Shown here in pieces: positions 41,850-49,316 of a stretch of DNA of 64,000 nt. A program made the position numbers and the translations under genes. How positions within the stretch are numbered: the stretch's first letter is position 1; each line of letters begins with the position of its first letter. The notes below the pieces were generated by a model. It ran no database searches. It was not told the origin of the DNA and saw only the letters and a list, made by a program, of their open reading frames with translations. Source of the stretch: HGM11501 sp045123995 (lineage in GTDB: Bacteria > Bacillota > Clostridia > CAKSNL01 > HGM11501); NCBI GenBank assembly GCA_045123995.1, contig JBGVKY010000022.1:1-64000 (forward strand), written 5' to 3'.

Positions 41850-42881
41850 TTAGCCCATGTAGAAGATGTTCTGATCCTTGAGCTCGTCGATGTTTTCAGC
41901 GTTATACCATCTACCTGCGATACCTACGTCAGAAACTTCTTCACCAGCGAGTTTCTTTGCAGCAAGCTCTACAGCGCTATAACCGATGCCGTAGGAGTCC
42001 TGTGCAACGGAGCCAACCATGAGTGCAAAGTTTGCGCCTGCATCCTTAATCCAGTTATACTGGTTTGTTCCTGCGTCGAAGCCGCAGAATAAGATGTCCT
42101 TATACTTTGCAGCGTTGTCAGATACTTCGGGGAATACTTCGTTTACAACACCTTCATTTGTCATGAAGATAGAAGCTGCGCCCCATTCCTGTAATGCTGT
42201 TAAGCCAAGCTTATATTCGCCTGCGTTGTTAGCCTTAACCTGAACGTTGATATCAAGTGTGATACCGTCAGCCTTTGCAAGTTCTTCAATCTTTGTCTTG
42301 AAGCCTGTTGCTCTGTCGATACCAGTTGCTGTGGAGTCGTGCTGGATGATACCAATCTTGTAACCTTCTGCTAAAACTTCCTGTGCCTTTAAGTATGCGT
42401 AGAAGTTTTCTGCAACTACTGCAGCAGCTGCTGCGTTGTCTGTTGCTACGCCACCGATTGTGGGATCCTTACCTTCTGTAAGGTCAGCTCCACCGGAATA
42501 TAAACCGCTGTCGAATTCAACTACGGGGATGTTCTTGTCATATGCTGCAACAAGTTCATCTGTGAATCCAAGTCCGATTGTTGCAAGAACAACAGCCTTT
42601 GTATCGTTACTGTTCAATGCTGACTGTAACATTTCTCTCTGAGAACCTACATATTCTTCGCTTTCAGCTGTAGGACCTCTGAATGTTACGTTATAACCGT
42701 ACTTTGCGCCTGCTGCTTCTGCACCGGCTTTAACTGCCTGCCAGAATGCGTGGGTTTCGCCCTTTGCTACTACTGCGATTGTACCGTTGCCTTCAGTTGC
42801 CTTTTCGCCGCAACCTACGAACATACAAGCACAAAGAGCGATTGCTAATACTACTGCTAATACCTTTGTAAACTTTTTCAT
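41850..42881 (-). CDS. Sugar ABC transporter substrate-binding lipoprotein
   Basis: The 343-residue protein has a lipoprotein signal (CMFVGCGEKA, Cys near 24) and a periplasmic-binding-protein type I fold of the RbsB/LsrB class (AVVAKGETHAFWQAVKAGAE, DKNIPVVEFDSG, CGFDAGTNQY). It should capture a sugar, probably L-fucose, for the permease and ATPase encoded upstream. ATG 42881 has GGAGGG upstream. Confidence 0.9.
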   Translation of the reverse strand: MKKFTKVLAVVLAIALCACMFVGCGEKATEGNGTIAVVAKGETHAFWQAVKAGAEAAGAKYGYNVTFRGPTAESEEYVGSQREMLQSALNSNDTKAVVLATIGLGFTDELVAAYDKNIPVVEFDSGLYSGGADLTEGKDPTIGGVATDNAAAAAVVAENFYAYLKAQEVLAEGYKIGIIQHDSTATGIDRATGFKTKIEELAKADGITLDINVQVKANNAGEYKLGLTALQEWGAASIFMTNEGVVNEVFPEVSDNAAKYKDILFCGFDAGTNQYNWIKDAGANFALMVGSVAQDSYGIGYSAVELAAKKLAGEEVSDVGIAGRWYNAENIDELKDQNIFYMG

Positions 42882-42937
42882 AGAGTTTCCCTCCAAAAAT
42901 TTATTTATAAAAACACTTCTGTGTTTCTATTTCATTA

Positions 42938-43957
42938 TTATTTTTTAAGTCCTTTTGTGTTGGGCTTTTCTACCTTAACCTTATTTGCAGCTTTCTTCTT
43001 TAATACGTCAAGTAAAACTGCGCCTACTACGATAACGCCTGTTACTGCGTATGTTATGAATGTTGCAGAAAGATTTGAGTTAAATTCAATCAATGCGAAG
43101 TTAAGACCCTGACGGATAACAACTAAGATAAGAGAACCGAAAATTGTACCTGCTATTGAAGCAAATCCGCCTGTTGTGCTTGTTCCGCCGATGTAAACAC
43201 CTGCGATAGCATCAAGTTCCATTCCGTTTCCGGAAGCAAGTGTTAAAGAGGGGTTGGATGCAGTCCAGAAGAGTGCTGCAAGACCTGCGAAGAAACCGCC
43301 TATACAATAAGCGATAATCTTATACTTGTCAACATTGATACCGGAAAGGCGAGCTGCCTCTTCGTTACTTCCTATTGCAAGTATGTATCTTCCAACCTTG
43401 GTTTTATACATTACTACCATACAGATTACTGTAAGAACGATTACCCATACGATACCTATAGGGAAGCCGTTTAAGTTTGTAAAGATTTTCTGGAACCAGG
43501 AGGATGCAGGATATTTTATAGCAGAAGATTTATCTGTTATAACCTGTGCGATAACCGCTGTAAGACCTCTTGATAAAAGCATTGTTCCGAGTGTTGCGAT
43601 GAAGGGTGCGATTTTGCACTTTGCAACAAGTAAACCGTTAATAAGACCGAACAGGAGACCGGAAATTAAAATAACGGGAATTGTAATCCAGAGTGTGGAA
43701 TTTACTTCTGTTGAGGTACCGCAGATAGCACCTGCCAAAACTGCTGTACCGATACATACTGTTCCGATGGAAAGGTCGATACCGCCTGTTGCGATAACGA
43801 ATGTTACACCCAGCGCCAAAACTGCATAGGGAACTAAAGACTTACTCATAGTAAGAAGATTAGCTGCGCTTGCAAAGTTTCCGTTTACGAGTGTGAAAAG
43901 TAAGAATAAAATAAGTGTTGCCGCAATAATTACTATATTCTGCTTGAAATTTTTCAT
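42938..43957 (-). CDS. Sugar ABC transporter permease (RbsC-like)
   Basis: The 339-residue protein has about nine to ten membrane segments and the RbsC/branched-chain permease pattern (VTFVIATGGIDLSIGTV near 54-70; AGLAALFWTASNPSL; GVYIGGTSTTGG). It forms the membrane channel with the neighbouring ATPase. It starts 1 bp after the ATPase stop and is 56 bp before the binding protein gene. Confidence 0.93.
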   Translation of the reverse strand: MKNFKQNIVIIAATLILFLLFTLVNGNFASAANLLTMSKSLVPYAVLALGVTFVIATGGIDLSIGTVCIGTAVLAGAICGTSTEVNSTLWITIPVILISGLLFGLINGLLVAKCKIAPFIATLGTMLLSRGLTAVIAQVITDKSSAIKYPASSWFQKIFTNLNGFPIGIVWVIVLTVICMVVMYKTKVGRYILAIGSNEEAARLSGINVDKYKIIAYCIGGFFAGLAALFWTASNPSLTLASGNGMELDAIAGVYIGGTSTTGGFASIAGTIFGSLILVVIRQGLNFALIEFNSNLSATFITYAVTGVIVVGAVLLDVLKKKAANKVKVEKPNTKGLKK

Positions 43958-43958
43958 T

Positions 43959-45458
43959 TTAATTTTCCTCCCTCATGGTAGCGAGCTTCATGATGTTTTC
44001 CTGATTTGCCTCGGATATATCAAGTTCGCCTGTTTTTCTGCCTTCGCACATTACCAAAACTCTGTCGCTCATACGAAGAATTTCAACAAGTTCTGAAGAA
44101 ATCATGATGATTGACTTACCCTGCTTTGAAAGTTCGTTCATAAGTGTATATATTTCACTCTTAGCACCTACGTCGATACCTCTTGTGGGTTCGTCAAATA
44201 TCAGTATGTCGCTGTCTTTTATAAGCCATCTTGCAATAATAACCTTCTGCTGGTTACCGCCTGAAAGATTCTTAAGAGCCTGTTCCATTGAAGGAGTTTT
44301 TGTTTTTAACTTCTCGTTAAATATCTTTGCTTCTTCTTCCAAAGCCTTATCATCAATGAGCCCACCCTTTATGTAGCGATCCATTGAGGAAATTGCTGTG
44401 TTTTCAGCAACCGACTTGTCGAGCATAAGACCATAACGCTTTCTGTCCTCTGAAAGATATCCGATACCGTTTAATACCGCATCGGAAGGTGTCTTTATGT
44501 TAACCTTTTTGCCGTGGAGATAAATCTCACCGGAATCAAACTTATCAGCTCCGAAGATAGCACGGGCAACTTCGGTTCTTCCTGCACCCATAAGACCCGA
44601 GAAGCCTAAGATTTCGCCCTTTCTAAGTTTGAAGCTTACATCTTTAATGGTTTTTCCGCTGCAAAGGTTCTTAACTTCCAAAACAACCTCTGCATCTTCG
44701 GGAACTTCCGAGTGGGTTTTAGGTTCTTCATATACTACACGGCCGATCATCATGTTGATGATTTCGTCCTTTGAAACCTCGTCTGTATTTACGGTTCCTA
44801 CATATTTGCCGTCTCTCATAACGGTGATTCTGTCAGAAATACGTTTGATTTCGTCCATTCTATGGGAAATGTATATCATTCCAATTCCCTTAGCTTTAAG
44901 GTCTTTCATGATGTTGAAAAGCTCTTCAACTTCGTGCTGTGTAAGGGCCGCAGTAGGTTCGTCCAAAATTAAAATTTTAGCATCTCTTGAAACTGCCTTT
45001 GCAATTTCAACCATCTGCTGCTTTCCTACTGTCAGTGTACCCAAAGCTACGGAAGGGTCAATTTTAACACCTATTTTTTCAAAGAGAGCCGCTGCATCTT
45101 TTTCCATCTTCTTATCATCGATGCATCCACCTTTTTTAGGCTCACGTCCGATATATATGTTCTGGGCTACCGTAAGGTGATTCATCATGTTAAGCTCCTG
45201 ATGTATCATGCTGATGCCCGCATCCTGAGACTCCTTGATATTGGCAAAATCAACATGTTCATCAAAAAGGATAACGTCTCCCTCATCACGCTTATGTATG
45301 CCGCAAAGAACTTTCATGAGAGTAGACTTTCCTGCACCGTTTTCACCCATGAGTGCATGAACTTCTCCTGCCTGCAAATCAAAATGAACACTCTTTAACG
45401 CATGAACGCCGTGGAAGCGCTTGTGTATACCGTTCATTTCGAGAACTACATTCTGCAT
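43959..45458 (-). CDS. Sugar ABC transporter ATP-binding protein (RbsA-like, two NBDs)
   Basis: The 499-residue protein has two nucleotide-binding domains. The first (about 5-245) has Walker A GENGAGKST and Walker B ILILDEPTAA. The second (about 260-495) has the degenerate Walker A GLMGAGRTE, signature NLSGGNQQK and Walker B ILIFDEPTRG. That is the usual RbsA/MglA arrangement, with one degenerate site. It energises import of the sugar. It is the first gene of the operon, driven by the promoter at 45483-45511. Confidence 0.94.
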   Translation of the reverse strand: MQNVVLEMNGIHKRFHGVHALKSVHFDLQAGEVHALMGENGAGKSTLMKVLCGIHKRDEGDVILFDEHVDFANIKESQDAGISMIHQELNMMNHLTVAQNIYIGREPKKGGCIDDKKMEKDAAALFEKIGVKIDPSVALGTLTVGKQQMVEIAKAVSRDAKILILDEPTAALTQHEVEELFNIMKDLKAKGIGMIYISHRMDEIKRISDRITVMRDGKYVGTVNTDEVSKDEIINMMIGRVVYEEPKTHSEVPEDAEVVLEVKNLCSGKTIKDVSFKLRKGEILGFSGLMGAGRTEVARAIFGADKFDSGEIYLHGKKVNIKTPSDAVLNGIGYLSEDRKRYGLMLDKSVAENTAISSMDRYIKGGLIDDKALEEEAKIFNEKLKTKTPSMEQALKNLSGGNQQKVIIARWLIKDSDILIFDEPTRGIDVGAKSEIYTLMNELSKQGKSIIMISSELVEILRMSDRVLVMCEGRKTGELDISEANQENIMKLATMREEN

Positions 45459-45482
45459 TACTCTGTCCCCTCCTTGAGTTTT

Positions 45483-45511
45483 TGTATATTTTTATTTTAA
45501 TCGTTTGTCAA
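45483..45511 (-). promoter_or_regulatory. Promoter of the fucose transport operon
   Basis: TTGACA (45511-45506), 17-bp spacer and TATACA (45488-45483) on the minus strand, 25 bp before the ATPase start. Confidence 0.7.
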
Positions 45512-45578
45512 ATTTTTTTCAATAGCATAAATTATAAAGAATTTCACAATAATCGACACACTTTTTTAAGGTTACCTA

Positions 45579-45646
45579 TTGCATTATATGCCCAAATATA
45601 CTATAATATAAGGGTAAAAGATGATAAATAGTTACAATTATTGTAA
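45579..45646 (+). promoter_or_regulatory. Promoter of the AraC regulator with downstream palindrome
   Basis: TTGCAT (45579-45584), 17-bp spacer and TATAAT (45602-45607). The perfect palindrome TTACAATTATTGTAA at 45632-45646 lies just past the expected transcription start and may be an operator. Confidence 0.6.
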
Positions 45647-45735
45647 TATACACTACTTTAAATTCGACATTTTGTGTAAAAACCCTTTTTTTCCAAAAAG
45701 CAACAATCAACACTCAAAAAAGGAGAAAAAACGCC

Positions 45736-46632
45736 ATGAAAAACCCTATAGACAGTATCCGTACAGATAAAAGGCAGGTAGGCTATACCAGAGCCGATGT
45801 AATCAAACTTGACACCAAGTGCCTTTATGCGGGAAAGCTTGAAAGAATAAAAAAATGGAGTGAAAAAACTCACAAACACCCTTTCTGTGAAATTTTATTT
45901 GTTTTTTCGGGAAGCGGAAAAACAAATATTAACGGAAAGTCCTACTCCATAAAAAAAGGAGATCTTGTGGTATATAACGCAGATACCCTTCACGAGGAAT
46001 CCACTTCTGCCAAGTCGGGTCTTGAGCTGGGTTTTTTCGGCATAACCAATTTCAAAATCAGTGATTTCCCCCAGGATTGTCTTTTATCAAAAGATGCCTG
46101 CCCCGTTATCCACACGGGAGACGATGAAGAAAAGATAAGCTTTTATTTTATGAATCTCGTGGAAGAAATAAGAGGGGAAGAAAAGTACAACGAACTTATA
46201 GTAAAATATCTTGCGAGACTTATTTTAATTGATATTTTAAGGCTTGCAAACATTTCCGAGGCAAAATTCGTTGCCAATGCAATTTTCAACCAGATATATA
46301 ACTATATAAACAGCCACTTTATGGAAATTGAAACTCTTGACCAGGTGTGTGACGAGCTGCATGTAAGTAAATACTATATCTCCCACGTATTTAAAAAATA
46401 TATCGGAAAACCGCCCATGCAGTATGTCACTTCCAAAAAAATCGACTATGCAAAAAAACTTTTGCAGGAAACTGACCTTTACGCCACAGAAATAGGAGAA
46501 AAATGCGGTTATGATGACCACGCCATGTTCTTTAAGGCTTTTAAAAGGATAACAGGCATGACTCCCGTGGAATTCCGAAAGGAAACCTGCACATCCAAAC
46601 TTTCCCGTAAAAGTAAAAAAACAGAGTCTTAA
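45736..46632 (+). CDS. AraC-family regulator of the fucose operon
   Basis: The 298-residue protein has an N-terminal cupin-like sensor (about 25-110; HKHPFCEILFVFSGSG) and a C-terminal AraC DNA-binding domain with two helix-turn-helix units (about 185-285; LHVSKYYISHVFKKY and IGEKCGYDDHAMFFKAFK). It is divergent from the ABC transporter-fucI operon, so it probably activates it in response to the sugar. The last codons form one arm of a palindromic terminator. Confidence 0.92.
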   Translation: MKNPIDSIRTDKRQVGYTRADVIKLDTKCLYAGKLERIKKWSEKTHKHPFCEILFVFSGSGKTNINGKSYSIKKGDLVVYNADTLHEESTSAKSGLELGFFGITNFKISDFPQDCLLSKDACPVIHTGDDEEKISFYFMNLVEEIRGEEKYNELIVKYLARLILIDILRLANISEAKFVANAIFNQIYNYINSHFMEIETLDQVCDELHVSKYYISHVFKKYIGKPPMQYVTSKKIDYAKKLLQETDLYATEIGEKCGYDDHAMFFKAFKRITGMTPVEFRKETCTSKLSRKSKKTES

Positions 46633-46647
46633 GACTCTGTTTTTTTG
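46615..46647. terminator. Bidirectional palindromic terminator overlapping two stop codons
   Basis: ACAGAGTCTTAAGACTCTGT flanked by A6 on the left and T7 on the right. It covers the stop codons of the AraC gene (plus) and of the convergent YgjV-like gene (minus), so both proteins end in KTES. Confidence 0.85.
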
Positions 46648-47147
46648 TTTCTTAAAAGATAAATAAATGAAGATACCATGTTGAATACTTCGCAGATAAT
46701 TCCGCCCACGGAAAGATTAAAGCAGTTGTGAATAATCCATGTGGGGGACATATAGGCAATCTGGAAATATCTTATATGCTTCGGATTTGCCTTATACATG
46801 AATATGCTCATTATTATAAGTGCCGAATAGGGTAAAAAGGCGAGTATTATCTGTTTTAGCGAATGGTCAAGGTACAAAGAAAAACCGAAGCAGAATGTAT
46901 ATAATACTTCAATTACTATAAGCTTCCACTTTTTATCTGTATCCTTGGAGAATAAAAGCCCCCTTACAAGATTTGTAAGGTTGAAAAACGCTCCTCCAAA
47001 AGCGCCAATCAGAATAAAATTAAAGAAGAAAAACAAACTTCCAATTCCCTGCATAAGGAAAAAATCACGGTTTTTCTTGCACTGAAAAGAAAGAACAATG
47101 ATTATAAGTCCGAAAATTCCGAGAATCTGGGGAACGAGTTCTTTCAT
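46629..47147 (-). CDS. YgjV-family membrane protein
   Basis: The 172-residue protein has five to six hydrophobic segments and the YgjV-family pattern (LSFQCKKNRDFFLMQGIGSLFF near 20-41, and the C-terminal GGIICEVFNMVSSFIYLLR). Its function is unknown. It follows fucU by 12 bp on the same strand and overlaps the convergent AraC gene by 4 bp. Confidence 0.75.
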   Translation of the reverse strand: MKELVPQILGIFGLIIIVLSFQCKKNRDFFLMQGIGSLFFFFNFILIGAFGGAFFNLTNLVRGLLFSKDTDKKWKLIVIEVLYTFCFGFSLYLDHSLKQIILAFLPYSALIIMSIFMYKANPKHIRYFQIAYMSPTWIIHNCFNLSVGGIICEVFNMVSSFIYLLRNKKTES

Positions 47148-47159
47148 TTTAGCTCCTCC

Positions 47160-47603
47160 TTATAAAACAACACCCTTTTGGAGCATGATGTTTGCATAAA
47201 CTGCTCCCTCTCCGGTTGCTACGATGCAATAGCACTTTTTAGCCTCTTCGTAAAAATCGAAACGGTCAATGTTTCCTACTGCCGCATCTCCTCTTTCATC
47301 GTGCTTTCTTACAATCTTTTTATATTCGTCCCAGATGGGAGTTTCGATTTTGCCCTTATCGCAGTCCATAAGCTCCATCAAGGAAACGGGCTTTTCAACG
47401 TAGGTATCCAAAGGAAGCACGCTTAAAACAGCATCTAAAATTTCTGGAATGCCGTGGCCGTCCATTCTGATTACAAGTGTATCTTTACCCATGGTTTCAG
47501 CAGGAAAATTTCCGTCAGCAATACAAATTCTGTCGCTGTGCCCCATTTCGCAAAGAGCCTTCAAAAGCTCAGGAGATAAAATTTTAGGAATATTTTTTAA
47601 CAT
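47160..47603 (-). CDS. fucU: L-fucose mutarotase (FucU/RbsD family)
   Basis: The 147-residue protein matches FucU: MLKNIPKILSPELLKALCEMGH at the start, IADGNFPAE near 26-34, and the C-terminal ATGEGAVYANIML. It interconverts alpha and beta L-fucose so that FucI receives the right anomer. ATG 47603 has AGAGGTGA upstream. It is on the same strand as the fucI operon but beyond the AraC regulator, with the YgjV-like gene following it. Confidence 0.9.
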   Translation of the reverse strand: MLKNIPKILSPELLKALCEMGHSDRICIADGNFPAETMGKDTLVIRMDGHGIPEILDAVLSVLPLDTYVEKPVSLMELMDCDKGKIETPIWDEYKKIVRKHDERGDAAVGNIDRFDFYEEAKKCYCIVATGEGAVYANIMLQKGVVL

Positions 47604-47650
47604 AACATCACCTCTTGTTTTTTTAAGTATAACATATATATCTTGCCTTG

Positions 47651-49264
47651 TCAAAATTTTTTATTTTTCTTTTTCCCTGCATATTTTTCCGAAAGTGCAT
47701 TTATCTTTCCCGCAAAGTCCGAAAGTTCTCTGTTGGTAAGGCCTTTGCAGCCTTTTATAATTTCACAAAGTCTCTGCCCTGCCAGAATCAGATTATCAAA
47801 GGCAGAATTAACCTTCTCTTTCTTTTTCAAAACTGCTCTTACAGCTTTTTCTCTTTTTGTAAAAATTTCTTTATGAAGGTCAAATTCATCTCCGCTGAAG
47901 GGAGCTTCTGCACGGATTTTAAGATTTTTCTCTATTAGTAGGGCAAAGCTTTCACAAACCTTTTCATCACCATGGTTTACAAAAACCATCTTTGGCTCCA
48001 TTTCCATGGAGGAAAGCCAGGATAAAAGCATATCCCTGTCTGCATGGCCGCTTATTCCTGCCAGTGCTTCAATTTTAGCTTTGACTTCAATTCTTTCCCC
48101 GAAAAGATTTACCGTGGTTTCTCCATTTAGAAGTCTTCTTCCCAAAGAGCCCTCCGACTGATAGCCCACAAATAAAACGGTAGAATCTTCCCTCCAGAGA
48201 TTGTGTTTTAAATGATGCCTTATTCTCCCGGCTTCGCACATTCCAGATGAGGAAATTATGACCTTGGGGGTTTTATCGAAATTTATAGCCACGGACTCTT
48301 CCTTTGTTACACTTAAATTAAGCCCCGGAAATCCTACAGGATTTATTCCCTTTTCAAAAAGAGCCAGGGTTTCTTCGTCGTAATAACCGAAAAAGTCATC
48401 CTTATATATGTTTGTAGCTTCCGCCGCCAGGGGGGAGTCTACAAAAACAGGAAAATCCTTATATCCAGGAAGGAGATTTTCAGCCTTTATCTTTCCGAAA
48501 AGATATAAAAGCTCCTGTGTTCTGCCAATGGCAAAAGATGGAATTAAAAGATTTCCTCCACGGTCAAAGGTATCTTTAAGAATTTTTAAAAGCTGGGTTT
48601 CATAATCCGGTCTTTCTCCGTGAACCCTGTCCCCGTAGGTGGATTCTATCACCACAAAGTCTGCATAGGGAGGTTTTTGGGGATTTTTAATTAAGGGACG
48701 GTCTATATTTCCTATATCTCCGGAAAATAAAAGAGTTTTCGTCTTTCCGTTCTCCGTTATTTCAAAATGTATGCTTGAAGACCCCAAAAGATGTCCTGCA
48801 TCAGTAAATTCTGCCTTTATGCCCTCCGCTATATCAACTTTTTTGTTATAAGGATAGGGATTAAAAAGCTCCGCGGTTTTTTCAGCAATTAAAGTATCAT
48901 ACAGCGGCTCATAGCCCTCTGTTCCCGAACGCTTTGCCTTTCTGTTTCGCCAAGAGGCTTCCTGCTCCTGAATGTGGGCTGAATCCATAAGCATTATTTT
49001 GGCAAGCCTGCCTGTGGCTTCTGTAAGATATATAGGTCCTTTATATCCCTTTTTTACCAGAGAGGGAATAAGACCCGAATGGTCGATATGGGCATGAGTC
49101 AGAAATACGGCGTCGATTAAAAGGGGAGATACGGGAATAGGGGCGTTTTCAAAGGTGTCAGCTCCCTGCTCCATTCCGCAATCTACCAAGATGTTTTTCC
49201 CTGCTGCAGAAAGCAAAGTGCAGGAGCCAGTAACCTCATGAGCTGCACCGATAAAGGTAATCTT
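47651..49264 (-). CDS. Beta-CASP metallo-beta-lactamase-fold RNA hydrolase
   Basis: The 537-residue protein has the metal-binding motif LTHAHIDHSG near 57-66, further ligands (DAGHLLGSS, FSGDIGN), a beta-CASP insertion (SFAIGRTQELLY, VFVDSPLAAEAT) and the closing HADRD/VNHGDEK, as in the CPSF/Ysh1-type bacterial RNA hydrolases. It is probably a ribonuclease. I chose the TTG at 49264: GGAAGTGA lies 5 nt upstream, whereas the GTG at 49276 is part of that ribosome site. Confidence 0.88.
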   Translation of the reverse strand, partial: KITFIGAAHEVTGSCTLLSAAGKNILVDCGMEQGADTFENAPIPVSPLLIDAVFLTHAHIDHSGLIPSLVKKGYKGPIYLTEATGRLAKIMLMDSAHIQEQEASWRNRKAKRSGTEGYEPLYDTLIAEKTAELFNPYPYNKKVDIAEGIKAEFTDAGHLLGSSSIHFEITENGKTKTLLFSGDIGNIDRPLIKNPQKPPYADFVVIESTYGDRVHGERPDYETQLLKILKDTFDRGGNLLIPSFAIGRTQELLYLFGKIKAENLLPGYKDFPVFVDSPLAAEATNIYKDDFFGYYDEETLALFEKGINPVGFPGLNLSVTKEESVAINFDKTPKVIISSSGMCEAGRIRHHLKHNLWREDSTVLFVGYQSEGSLGRRLLNGETTVNLFGERIEVKAKIEALAGISGHADRDMLLSWLSSMEMEPKMVFVNHGDEKVCESFALLIEKNLKIRAEAPFSGDEFDLHKEIFTKREKAVRAVLKKKEKVNSAFDNLILAGQRLCEIIKGCKGLTNRELSDFAGKINALSEKYAGKKKNKKF

Positions 49265-49290
49265 CAAAAAAATCACTTCCTTTCAAAAAA

Positions 49291-49312
49291 GCCGAGGGTC
49301 TCCCCTCGGCTT
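49291..49312 (-). terminator. Terminator of the SLH repeat protein gene
   Basis: AGCCGAGGG / CCCTCGGCT with a 4-nt loop, just after the stop at 49317 on the minus strand and followed by A/T-rich runs. Confidence 0.8.
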
Positions 49313-49316
49313 TTAA

